In this document: positions 37,601 to 48,517 of the stretch, piece by piece
Numbering within the stretch: the first letter of the stretch is position 1
Layout of the letters: every line of letters starts with the position of its first letter
From: Typha latifolia
Lineage: Eukaryota > Streptophyta > Magnoliopsida > Poales > Typhaceae
Direction: 5' to 3'
Length of the DNA: 64,000 nucleotides
Assembly: GCA_019914945.1 (NCBI GenBank)
Contig: CM034100.1
Coordinates: 17,495,096-17,559,095, forward strand
Notes under the pieces: generated by a model
Databases searched by the model: none
What the model saw: only the letters and a program-made list of their open reading frames with translations
What the model was told of the DNA's origin: nothing
Translations under genes and position numbers: made by a program

Positions 37601-39833
37601 AAGACCAACCAACACAATGCATGCAATAATTACCACCTCACCTGTGCATCAGGCACAAGTTAAATACGGCATATGATATAAGGACTCTACTGATTCTACA
37701 TGGTAAAAATTCAAGTGAAACTTTTCTGCAGCCACAAGTAATTAACAAGGACATAACAGTCTGCAGTTCTCCATGCACGAGTGCTATGAACTCATCCTAA
37801 GCAACATTAATTCTAGTTTCCCAATCTGTGGGTGCTCATGAGCTTTTGCCTCCTACCATATTATGAGAGAAAGTGAACAAGTACCACAATAACTTGTTTT
37901 TTTAACCTTTGAGAAACTAAAAACCTCTGATAAAGATGATAACTACATTTTGGAAAAGATCATCAACAACAAGAAAGTAAAATATGTTAAGCTACCGCTA
38001 GTAATACACAGAAAACTCAGAAAAGGAAATGCATACCATCATGTAAGCCAGTGGCACGGACTTGTAATCCAGAGATGGAGGACAAAACTGAAATAACAAA
38101 CAAAAACAGAAATAGAAGCAGCATGAGTCAGGACATACAGCATAGTAAGTGCCCAATAATTGTACTATGCGGAAATAATGGATAAAAGGAATGAAGATAT
38201 GAAAGAAAGACAAATAGTACCCTTACCTGAGATTGCCGGTGTGAGAACACCATCACCAATCACCATGCAGGCGCCAAATAAAACTATAAGAAGTAGACAA
38301 GTTCTCAGCTTTTTATGCTTCTCCAGAAACCTTTTCAATGGAGACGGAATGGCATTCCGATTCGTTGGTCCATCTCTGTAATATGTCGAGAGTTCCTCAT
38401 CAGCGGCTTGTTGATTTGGAAGCAAACTAAACTTCGCATGCCTGCAAAGGAGGGAGTATAGAGCAAATGTTCCTCCTGCACAAATTCATAGTATAAGTCT
38501 TTTTCAAGTAGAAACTGATGAAGAAATAAGTTTGTGAATAGGCAGCAATGAAAATAAACAGAGTCGCAAGCAGCTCTGAATCCATCACTTTATGCTCATC
38601 AAACAATCCTAACTCAAGCTTACTTTAGTAGGCTCATCTAATAAATAAAACAGGATGGATCAAGGGTAGTTCAACAATATAACCTCCAACATGACTTGCA
38701 CATCAAAAGCTTAATTCAAGATTGTTTAGATAGTAAATTAGCTAAGATAGATAATAGAGTTAGAGCTTAAACTCAAGCTGAGGTTACACTTTCTGGAAAT
38801 ATATTAGTGCCAACCAAATCCTAAGCATTCAATTTGCCTCACCTTCACCATTATCATCAGCACTCAAGATAATCATAACATACTTCAGCAAAGGGATGAG
38901 AGTGAAAGTCCAAAATATCAAAGAAAATACTCCATATATTGTCTCCTCATCTTGGTACCGCCTTAGCCTCCCAGAAAATGCACTTTTATATACATAAAGA
39001 GGTGATGTACTTAAGTCGCCATATACTACACCAAAGCTTTGATATGCTAAAAGAAGTAGGTTCTTGTAATAGCTCCTCCACTGAAACTGCAAGAGCAAAG
39101 ACCAATAGTCACTCCATCAGTTTTCTAGCAGACTTCATATTTTTTTGGAAGGTCTCAAACATGTAAACAGATTACGTGACTAGCAAATTAGCTCAGTGAA
39201 AAGCAATGTGAAAATACTCGGTTCCTATCTTACATGAAATCTATACTCTCTTCTGTTTATCCGACAACTAGCATCCAATATTTTCAATAAATATAAGCAA
39301 ATGCTCTTAAAAAAAATATACAATTTGCAGTAAAGTAACTTAAAAAGGCAGTTCTTTTAATATGGTAGCTAAAAGTTTACTAACTCTGCCAAAAGACTAG
39401 ATGACATCGAACGAGGAGAACAATTTTTGACCCAAAAGTTTCCTTCCAGGAACTAAGATCAAAGCCTTTAAAATAATACCACCTCAAAAAGATAGTCTTT
39501 TTTTACGTACCGAAGCTTTAATTTTTTTCTTAACCTTACCTGCTTGAATAAATATCTTATATCCGTACTGAGACTACATTAAGGCAGAATAACAAAACCA
39601 AATTCAAGCACTCGCCCCCAAAAAAAAAAGAATAACAAAACCAATCAGTACGAACGCGTTGCACTAACTAAAGAAAAGGGGGGAGAAAAACGAAAATAAT
39701 CAAGAAAAGAAGAGTAAAAGAGAGAAATAATCAAGATAGAACAAAAACCCTAACATCCAATACCCCTAAAATTCAAGAAGTCATATCATCTCACCGGTTG
39801 GGTATCGGGAGCCGAGCCCCTCGCGTGATCCAT
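34647..39833 (-). CDS. KUP/HAK/KT potassium transporter
   Basis: Nine exons, transcribed right to left: 39833-39795, 39086-38843, 38475-38227, 38087-38037, 37641-37381, 37282-37230, 36525-36411, 36324-36070 and 35737-34647 (TAG); 785 residues, all GT-AG, phases consistent. The first exon codes only [13 protein letters not shown]. Family hallmarks are [70 protein letters not shown] and GGWVPL. About a dozen hydrophobic segments fill residues ~20-560, and a long cytosolic tail follows. These proteins are plasma- or vacuolar-membrane K+/H+ symporters. The sequence looks closest to the KUP3/KUP4-like group rather than HAK5 (judged from memory). It is intact, with usual family length. Confidence 0.95.
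39745..39753 (+). promoter_or_regulatory. Telo-box-like AAACCCTAA
   Basis: One AAACCCTAA lies about 40 bases inside the first intron of the K+ transporter gene. Such telo-boxes are common near plant gene starts and bind TRB/PUR-type factors. A single short match has modest weight. Confidence 0.35.
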
Positions 39834-40006
39834 TCGACACGGCGGACGCGGTAGGATACCGAAGTGGGCGTCTATTTCCCGGGCTTCTTCGACCTACTTC
39901 TACCAGTGCAGGTGAAGGGATTTCGGAGGAATCTTCATCGCAGATGCGTGCGAGCAATGGAATTAGTTAGAGTTCGAAGGGCTTTTGAGGAAAAGAAGAA
40001 GTAATC

Positions 40007-40047
<41 letters not shown>

Positions 40048-40829
40048 GCGGGTTTTGTTTTAGTGGAGAGAGTGGCGCACGCAGGCGGACGAGAATTCCG
40101 GTCACGCCCGGTAAGGATAAGGTCTGTAAACCAATGCCTCGTAGACTCGTAGTGGTAGTCGTAGGAGTCGTTGGCCAAGTGGAGAGTGAATATAAGGCGG
40201 TGTCCAGATCCTATCGTTAATCAATTTCAGGAATTTTATTATCTGACGAAATATTTTTGCGGCTAACCGCGCTCGGTGACGTCACGCCCTGCGATTGGGA
40301 CTCGTTGGACGGCGGGGATCGTCGATTGCCACGTATCCCGCGTGCAAACCGTGCGGAGTTTTTGATCAAATCGCCCACCGTGTGTCTTTTATAGAGTATT
40401 TAAATTTTTTTATATTAAATCGCTATATATATTGATTATTAAAGGCACTAAGATGGTCAACTCAACCATGTCTTCCATAATTAAAAATTACTTAATTATA
40501 TTTTATTTATGTAATATTATCCACCCACTTGGAGCATATCAACCTTTGGTCGCATCTTGTCCGCATTATTTGAGACACAGGATGTGGGTCCCACCTGGCA
40601 AACAGCGTACAGTGGACCCCAGGGATTAGATAAAAATTAGCTTGTCCGTCACATCGATGCCTATCCGTACGGTTACTTAAGTGATCTATAAAATCGCCCG
40701 TAAGAAGAGTTCGCCGCAGTACTTGAGGCTATGGTTGACCGCCACGCAGATTGTTGTAGTAAGTTGCTGCATCAGGACTAGCATAGAATTCTCTCCCCTC
40801 TCTGCTTACTATCAATTTTCGATATTCAC
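39834..40829. other. K+ transporter promoter and spacer
   Basis: This holds the 5' UTR and promoter of the minus-strand transporter gene, including an (AG)n tract. Beyond about 40250 it is mixed spacer DNA with no coding region. Its right end meets the first copy of the LINE target repeat. Confidence 0.5.
40011..40044. repeat. (AG)17 microsatellite
   Basis: An uninterrupted AG run, read as CT on the strand of the K+ transporter gene, about 180 bases before its ATG. It is therefore probably in its 5' UTR or core promoter, where CT tracts are frequent in plants. Confidence 0.9.
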
Positions 40830-40845
40830 ATTCTTTTTAGACTTT
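40830..40845 (+). repeat. LINE target copy A
   Basis: The 16-base sequence attctttttagacttt, first of three identical copies. It is preceded by unique DNA (ttcac) and followed directly by LINE copy 1. Confidence 0.9.
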
Positions 40846-41060
40846 GCGAGGTCCGGTTATCCCACGCTGGGAGAGAAGCCAACTCGGCAGCTGACTGGGC
40901 AGCAGTCAGGGCCAGTGTGGCCTCGGGACATTGCCAGGTGGAGCGCCTAAGCGACGCTCCACCGGAACTTTGTAAGGTTTTAACCGCCGACACTGACACG
41001 TGGCGGCGGAAAATTAATAAATAGTTGAACCCAGCTCTTTACTTCAAAAAAAAAAAAAAA
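40846..41060 (+). mobile_element. LINE copy 1: 5'-truncated, RNase H tail plus poly(A)
   Basis: This is the last ~215 bases of an L1-type element. One frame reads AGREANSAADWAAVRAS...PELCKVLT...KINK and then stops. This is the end of a LINE RNase H domain, and it parallels REANRAADRAA/ELCNRLT in copy 2. The AATAAA-containing 3' end finishes in a run of 15-16 A. Severe 5' truncation, a poly(A) tail and flanking target copies A and B are the marks of target-primed reverse transcription. Confidence 0.85.
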
Positions 41061-41076
41061 ATTCTTTTTAGACTTT
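41061..41076 (+). repeat. LINE target copy B
   Basis: The second identical 16-base copy (attctttttagacttt). It sits directly after the poly(A) of LINE copy 1 and directly before LINE copy 2. Confidence 0.9.
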
Positions 41077-41092
41077 GAAGAGAATTCTAATT

Positions 41093-43050
41093 ATGGTCAA
41101 ACCGATGGCGGAAAAAATGAGCTCCTGCGAAACAGAAGACGACGGAAATAGGCCCCCAGCCCCTGCTGGAGGAGAAGACGTCCACCTAAGAAGGGCCACG
41201 GCGTCCAAGCCAGCCAAAGAGAAGGAAGCCAACCCGCCCCGGACCCGAGCAGACAAACCACGTAACACGGGCCTCGCAGCGGCCGGCAACGGGCGGCCAA
41301 AGGAAAACATAGGGAGGATCCCCGGTGAAATACTTGCCAAACTCAAGAAGAACGACGGATTTGTGTCATCGTCGACCCCGAGGTGTTGGCCAAATGCGGG
41401 GAAAAATGGAAGCGCACCCTCTTTGGGAAGTTCCTAGGCAGAGGACTTCCCCTAGAACGACTCAAAAGCATCCTCGCTAGACTATGGCGAGGCATCTCTG
41501 GATTCTCCGCCTCTGACATGGATAATGGATTCTACGCGTTCCGGTTCGACAAGGATGAAGACATGGACTACGTGCTGAGCAACGGCCCATGGACGATCAC
41601 CGGGAAAGCCCTGAAGCTGATACCATGGCAGAACAACTTCAGACCCTCCCTAGCAGCGTTTGACACTGCTCCGACTTGGGTCCAATTCCATAACCTCCCA
41701 AAGGAATACTGGGAGTTGGAAGCTCTCATCCAGGTAGCAGCTTACTTCGGGAAACCTCTGGGTGTCGACGAAACAACCATGGATCACACCAGAAGCCATT
41801 TCGCTCGCGTATGCATCGAAATCGATCTCTCGCAGCCGCTGAAAACGGTAGTGTGGCTTGGCCCAAAAGAAGACGAGCCGAACAGGACGATCATCTACGA
41901 AAGTATCCCGGACATCCGTTACAAGTGTGGAAGGATAGGTCACAAGGAAGAATGATGCAAGGAGCCTAGCAAGGAAAGGGAAACAACCGGAGCGAGCGGT
42001 CGGGCCGAAGCAACCAAGGAAGAGGTCCTTACGGGTGAAGGAACCACTCCGTAGACCGGAGCGGCTCCGGCTAGCTCGTCTACGGCCCATGGCCGACGGT
42101 GCAAAGGAAGGCCAATAGGAGGCCGCGGCGCGAGCAACTAAAAGTCAGGAGACGGTGCGGCCGCCGGCACGCACCCAAATGGCATACCCAACCAAGATTA
42201 GGGAGATCACGGCGACGGCAAAGCGGCTGGGCTGGCCACCCGGCCAACATGCTCCGTCAAACAACCCTAAACACCACCAAGAGGCCAAGAGGAAACCGCC
42301 TAACGGCAGCCCTCGAAGCAGACGAAAAAGAGCACTCCACGGCCACAAGCCCGAGCGCAGTGCAGCTCGTACCCCAAGGACGGCGAAGTACACCAAGAAG
42401 AGGAAAGCGGCAAAGCCGCGTCAGGGGAGAACAGCGCCACACACTTCCGAGGCCCTCAAAGAGAGGCGTCCAAGCAAGCTCCTAGACCCAGACGTGAGAG
42501 TAACCCTGCTCCATCCATGCAAGCAACCGCCAGGGAGGAACCCACACCCGACACGTGGAATGCTCATTTAATTGGAAGCGATGGCAAGGCGGAAGAAACC
42601 GCAGGCTCACATGCATACGTAGAGTCTGTCCAAGCCAGCAGGGTGGCCACCATAAATGGGATTGACATCCGCCTAGGCTCTGGCCACGCTGGGTCCGTTC
42701 GCTCCGCGTACGTCAAAACCATCCGAAGCCAGACCCATCCATCCACGTACCCGCCAGAGATATTTCAAGATGGCATGGCAAGCTTTCGAACCACGCCGGA
42801 GCCCTCCAAGGACCCCAGCTCTCAGGCTAGCCACGAAGGATTAGTGCTAACCGTCCGGCAAGCTCTCCTACCCGCCCAACAGCACAATGCCGAATGCAGC
42901 ATGGACGAGGACGATACCAACTTGCAACTTGCCCTGGTGGACCCAACCACGTCCATGCACTCAGAAGCAGTTTCCATGGAAACGGACGGCAATGCAGTCG
43001 AGCCAGCAGCAGCAGGCGCGGAGAGAGCACCTACCTCTAAGCGAGGCGGT
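41093..43050 (+). pseudogene. LINE ORF1 (gag-like), broken
   Basis: It starts at ATG 41093 and the frame shifts near 41360-41383. The second frame, to 41955, carries a DUF4283-like RNA-binding domain (LWRGISGFSASDMDNGFYAFRF, GPWTITGKALKLIPW, WVQFHNLPKEYW). A zinc knuckle follows, YKCGRIGHKEE, then a TGA (41953-41955) and C. The first knuckle Cys is also not in place. A basic, Arg/Lys-rich low-complexity region continues in shifted frames to about 43050. In plant L1s this protein coats the LINE RNA. Confidence 0.8.
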
Positions 43051-43086
43051 TACACTAAGGTCCCCCACACCTCCAATAGTTTAATT

Positions 43087-46000
43087 ATGAATAAGGCCTT
43101 GATATGGAACTTGTAGGGGTGCCATGAAAAAAGAGGTCCTGGATAGATGCCGGGATCTCAACCGGGAGCACAAGATGGAAATTCTGGTCCTCCTTGAAAC
43201 ACATGCGGACTGGGCCAAGGCAGCCACGGTGGCCAAAGCTGTGGGGAGATGCTGGTCTTGGTTCTCAGTGCCCGCGGTAGGAAGCTCCGGGGGGATCATC
43301 ATCCTGTGGAAGACCAAGCTGGGATGGGTGGATATCCTAGCAACCTCACGCTATGCTACACACCTCGTCTTCACTTCCAAGACCGGCAACACCACGCTCA
43401 TGTCGGTGGTCTATGCAAGTAACATCCTGAGAGAACAACAACACCTATGGGACGAGCTCCTCCAGCTCGCCACCATAAACATCCCTTGGGTGGTGGCAGG
43501 GGACTTCAACGCCTACCTCAGCATTAACGAGAAGAAAAGTAGCGGAACGATCGAGCTCGGCCCGAAGGGAAAAGCTTTTGCCGACTTCATCGAAGCTGCT
43601 GGTCTATGCGACCTCGGCTTCGAGGGGCTGCCCTACACGTGGTGCAATAACCAAGCTGGGAGTCGGCGCATATGGGTGAGGCTGGACCGAGTGCTGGCAA
43701 ACACCAGATGGCTTGGACAAGACCCAATGGCCAAAGTCGCATCTCGACCGCACAGCCCTCCGACCATGCACCACTCCTCCCGTCAACCCCGCGCCCAGCC
43801 CTCCAACCGCGTGTCCCTTCCGCTATGAACTGCTCCGGCTAGATTACAAGGAGAGCGAGCAGATAGCGAGGGAAGTGTGGGTTGCCTAGGAAGCCGCGGA
43901 ACCCCATGCACACCTTCACCCACAAGATCCGCCAACTCCAAGCAAAAATGAAACGCCGGAGTCGGGACACGAGGCGACCTTGAAGCCAAGCCGGTCGATA
44001 TCGTCGGGAGCTTGAGGTGTCGAGCAGCTGGATGCCGCCGGAAACCTTCCAGCTGACGGCCTCGGCAGACTCCGGAGCCTCTACCACCACAAGGCAGCCC
44101 TCAGCAGACAGATCAACATAAAATGGCTGCAGAGATCGAGACTCCAATGGGTTCAAGAAGGCGATCGCAACTCCAAATTCTTCCACCTCACGGCGACGAT
44201 CCGACGTCACCGCAATAGGATCTCCGGCATCTTCCAAGACGACGGAAGGTGGGTCCAATCCAAGGAAGAAGTGGAGGCGGCCTTCCACGCGTTCTACAGC
44301 AGCCTATGGAGCCCGATAAGTTCAAATGATCCCCAACCCACCAGCTGGCCATCCCTACCTAGGAAAACCCCGGACGAAGCTGAGCATCTCACCGGTGCAG
44401 TATCTAAGGCAGAAATAAAAAAAGCCCTGTGGAATCTCCCTCGGGGCAAAGCTCCGGGCCCTGATGGTCTGCAGGTGGAGGTGTACATCAAGTTCTGGGA
44501 TGTCATGGGCAGCGGCCTCTGCGAAGCCATAAGCCACTTCTTCCGCCATGCCACCTTGCCCCACCACCGTGGCGTAACCCTAGTAACCCTAATTCCGAAG
44601 AAGAAGGACGGCCCCACTGTGTGTAAAGGACTTCCGCCCAATCTCACTGTGTAATGTCAGCTACAAGATCATCTCCAAAATCCTCGTGGAACGCATGAAA
44701 GCCCTCCTACCCAAGCTAGTCGGGCCGGAGCAAGCGGCCTTCATTGCCGGCAGAAGCATCTCTGACAATACGCTGGCGGCCCAGGAAATAGCCCATTCGA
44801 TGCACCACAACAGAGGAGAGCCACCGCTGCTGATGCTCAAGCTTGACATGGAGAAAGCCTTCGACCGCGTCAGTTGGGCAGCGGTGCACTAGACGCTGAC
44901 TAGAATGGGTTTCCCTGAGCAATGGTGCAAATGGACCATGGCCTGTGTTACCTCACCGAGATTCGCGCTCCAGATCAACGGACAGCAAACCGAGTGGCTG
45001 CTGCCACACTGCGGGCTGCGGCAGGGCGACCCATTATCGCCATACCTCTTCATCCTGGTCTCCCAAAACCTGACGAGTCTGCTCAATGAAAAGACTACTT
45101 CAGGCCATCTTCAGGGCTTCAGAACGGGGAACGTCCAGCTCACCCATATACTTTACGCGGACGATCTGCTAGTCACAGCACAAGCCACGCCCCTCACCGT
45201 GTCGGCGATCCTCGACTGCCTAGAGAAGTACTCCCGGCTGACAAACCAGAAGGTAAACCTCAATAAATCTGAGCTTTTCCTGCCACAATGGATCAAAACA
45301 GAAGAGAAGGAGACTATCTGCAACTCCCTCGGACTCCGACCGGCCTGCATGCCCTTCACCTACCTAGGTGTCCAAATCTCAGGCCAACGTATCAAGGTGA
45401 AGGAACACAGCCACCTAGTCGATCGGGTGGCGAAGAAGCTAGCGGGCTGGAAAAGAGGTGTTCTCTCGATGGCCGGGCAGCTCACGCTCATCAAGGCCAC
45501 CATGCTAGCGATCCCCGCATACTGGATGGGCAGCACGTGGTTGCCGGACTCAGTCTTGGAAGCCATCACCAAGAAAGCCAGAGCTTTCCTATGGGAAAAT
45601 GGCAACAGACGTGGTATGCACCTCATCGGATGGGACACAGCCACGCGCCCTAAGGAAGAAGGCGGCCTGGCCATTCTAAAGCTCACGCAGGCCCGCACGG
45701 CACTCGCCGGAAAGCTGCTCTTCCAAGTGCTGAACCAGGTAGATAAACCATGGGTTCGCATCCTAACGGCAAAATACGGGGTGCTAAACCCATGGGATCC
45801 GAGCACGCCTCCCAAGGCCTCCTGGGTATGGCGGGCCCTCTCCAGAACTGCCTTAACCATGCGAACAGGCTGCCGCAAGCTGGTGGGCAACGGCCGATCA
45901 ACCCGGGCAGCTGTAGACCCATGGATCACTCCAATCCCGTGACCCCAAGAATCGCGCCGCATGCACCCTAGCCTCGCCGGACGAGAAGCGTCAAGCTAGT

Positions 46001-47154
46001 GAGCGACCGAAGGGGGCGGCCGGGCGAAAGACTACGTCGGACGGTCGGACCTAGCCTTCGAAATCACCTCGGCTCTCTCGATAAGGACCGAAGAGCCAGA
46101 CAGATGGATCTGGTGGCCACACCGGGAAGGAGAGCCACGAGCTAAGTCCATCTACACCCACCTTCAACCCGGCAGCCAGCCCAGCTGGGATGGGTGGCGA
46201 GCGCTGTGGCAGCTCCCGTTGGCGCCGCGGGTTCACCTGTTTATTTGGAAGCTCTGCTGGGGCAGACTGCCCACCCGAGCCTACCTGTATGGGCTCCGCA
46301 TCGGGCCAGACGAGAAGTGCGCCCTGTGCGGCATACACCCGGAGACGACAGACCACCTATTCTTCTCATGCAGATACGCGTTGGAAGTGTGGGCCCTGCT
46401 AGCTCAGGAGCAAGCCGGGACTCCAACCGAGATAAGCCACGTCGGAGCTGACTGGCTCTGCGACGAAACTCAGGACCCTGCTTGCAAAGCCTTAATTGCG
46501 GCAACCCTCTGGACGGTGTGGAAACAGCGGAACGCGCGGGTATTCCGAGGCGAAAACGACACGGCGCAAACGGCAGTCCGTAGGGCGATGCAACTTGCTC
46601 GGGACTACGCCAAACCAACCCGGCAACCGCCCAAGCACACTAGACCACGGACCGAAAGCAAATGGGTGGCCCCACCCCTGGCTGGACCAAAGTGAACGTG
46701 GATGGCGCCCACGCACCGGGCGACTACTAAGCGGGAGTTGGAGCTGTGCTCAGGTCAGCAGACGGCGCGCTCCTGCAGGCAGCTTGGGAGCCCACACCGG
46801 CCGGTTCGGCCTTACAAGCCGAGGGCATGGCCCTCCGGCTCGGGCTAGTCCTAGCTAGGGACCAAGGGCGGTGGTGGTAGAAACCGACTCTCTCGAGCCG
46901 GTGCGGATCATGAAGTCGGAGCTCTACGCCCCCGGGAGCTCCGAAACCTAGTTGCCGAGTGCAAATCACGGCTCGGCTCTCTCCCAAACTATCGCCTCAC
47001 CCATACATACCGAGAAGCCAACCGTGCGGCCGACCGGGCGGCCAAACGGGGCAAGGCCGCGTCGCTCTCCGTCCGGCTAAGGCCGGGGGACCCCATTCCC
47101 GCGGAACTTTGTAACCGACTAACTTTCGACGCCTTAACCCCACTTGGGCGTTAA
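43087..47154 (+). pseudogene. LINE ORF2 (endonuclease-RT-RNase H), broken
   Basis: The likely start is ATG 43087 (MNKALIWNL), with a one-base insertion right after it. The endonuclease lies at 43124-43780 (LLETHADW, GDFNAYL, RLDRVLA). The reverse transcriptase spans ~44270-45400 with KAPGPDGLQ, LIPKKKDG, AAFIAGRSISDN, LKLDMEKAFDRVSW, LRQGDPLSPYLF and the catalytic YADD at 45156-45167. zf-RVT lies at 46219-46400 (FIWKLCWGRLPTRAYL, CALCGIHPETTDHLFF). RNase H runs from VNVDGAHAPGDY (46693 on) through VVVETDSLEP to REANRAADRAAKRG. Breaks include frameshifts near 43113, 43800-44250, 44635, 46680 and 46870, a TAG at 44890 and a TAA at 46728. It cannot encode a working enzyme as it stands. Confidence 0.88.
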
Positions 47155-47193
47155 GCCAGCTTAATAAAGCTCTTATTATCAAAAAAAAAAAAA

Positions 47194-47209
47194 ATTCTTT
47201 TTAGACTTT
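47194..47209 (+). repeat. LINE target copy C
   Basis: The third identical 16-base copy (attctttttagacttt). It lies directly after the poly(A) of LINE copy 2 and is followed by unique DNA (agaaataaacc). Confidence 0.9.
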
Positions 47210-48517
47210 AGAAATAAACCGACTCCACTGAACTCATATTTACCTTGCTCACTACTAAAATCCAACTCAAAATAATTATTAAAAAAAGATTATGTGGTGG
47301 TTTGTAATTACTTGACTTAATGACTTAATTTGGTTGACTCAATAGTACGACTAGTTTAAAGAAGTAATTCAAAGTAATAATTCGATGACGCTCGCAGCTT
47401 AAAATTTAAATTAGACAGCTTAGTATACTAACTTTCTGACTCATGAACGAATAAAAAATAAATAAAAAAAGAAATCCTAGACTGCATAGAAGAAGTGGAG
47501 AATGAATAGAGTTGTGATGTCAATTTCTTTTCACAGAACACGACAACAGGGGAGATTGAATGAAAGTAGGTAAAGAGATTTACTTGAGCTATTCTTTAAA
47601 AAAAAGAAAAAAAAAAGTTAATTCTTGTCAAGTTCCAAAAGGTTAGAAATCTTTGCCGCTGCAATAGAATAGCTTGTAATATGCACATTTATCCATCTGG
47701 GCCCAAAAGCATTAGTGGTGGATCTCCTGCTGTTTAATAGAATGAGCTGGACTATGATTGATCCTGGGCCCCTATTAAAGGCCCAATTCTCTTGCTTGGC
47801 CCATATCTTTCTATGCTAAAATGAGAGGGAAGACTGAGACTAGTTTTTTATTTATTTATTTTTAATCTAAATCTACGTCGATCTTCATATTCTTAACTAG
47901 AGACATTTCCCCTCAACTCTAGTGTACCTTTAAATTTGATGCTTGTTAACTACAGGAAATATGAAATATTAATAAAGAAAAGAATTATGCATTCTTTACT
48001 TTTCAGATTAGTATGGAAGGTTAGACACTTAAAACTTTCCAAGCATGTGAATTAGATGTTATACAGAAAGGCAAGCATTTATACTTCCCTAACAAAGTTT
48101 CACCTTATCCCCAGTGTTATTTGATTTAATTGAACCAAAATAGTGACCATGCATCAAAGATGACTAACACCACTTTGAAGTCATGATCATCATCACAGTA
48201 CAATTCACTGCCATTCTGTATGTAGGGTGATTAACTCATTCTCTATTTCAGTTTCATAACCAACCAAAAACATACATGAAGATTTTTTTATAAAAAACAA
48301 CCATGAAAATTTGATTCAAAAGAATATTCCCCCCATTTACAGGCCTCTCGTGGCCCTGCATCAAAATATGCCAGGCTCTAAGTTAACGAGGCCTCTCCAA
48401 ATTAAAGAAAAACAGAAGAAAAAAAGGGGGGGAAAAAAGAACGTCCTAACAATGATTCCATCCGTGCAATAACCACAAATATGGCAGGCCAATGACATCC
48501 TTACAAGTTAAAATGAC
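47210..48517. other. Spacer: LINE to SNF4-like 3' flank
   Basis: AT-rich unique DNA. The right-hand part is the 3' UTR and flank of the minus-strand SNF4-like gene. No coding region or repeat of note is seen. Confidence 0.5.

Larger units (their letters stand above)
41077..47193 (+). mobile_element. LINE copy 2: near full-length L1-type retrotransposon
   Basis: A 6.1-kb non-LTR retrotransposon with two broken open frames, a short 3' UTR with an AATAAA word (47163-47168), and a 13-A tail. Domain order: ORF1 with DUF4283-like domain and zinc knuckle; ORF2 with apurinic endonuclease, reverse transcriptase, zf-RVT and RNase H. It is GC-rich in an AT-rich setting and flanked by target copies B and C. 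The 5' end lies only ~16 bases before the ORF1 ATG, so the 5' UTR is probably missing. Many frameshifts and stops make it non-autonomous. The minus-strand open frames here are only composition effects. Confidence 0.93.

Noticed and set aside
41068..46987. Many long minus-strand open frames across the LINE
   Set aside because: They mirror the GC-rich coding strand of the LINE, and none shows a recognisable domain.
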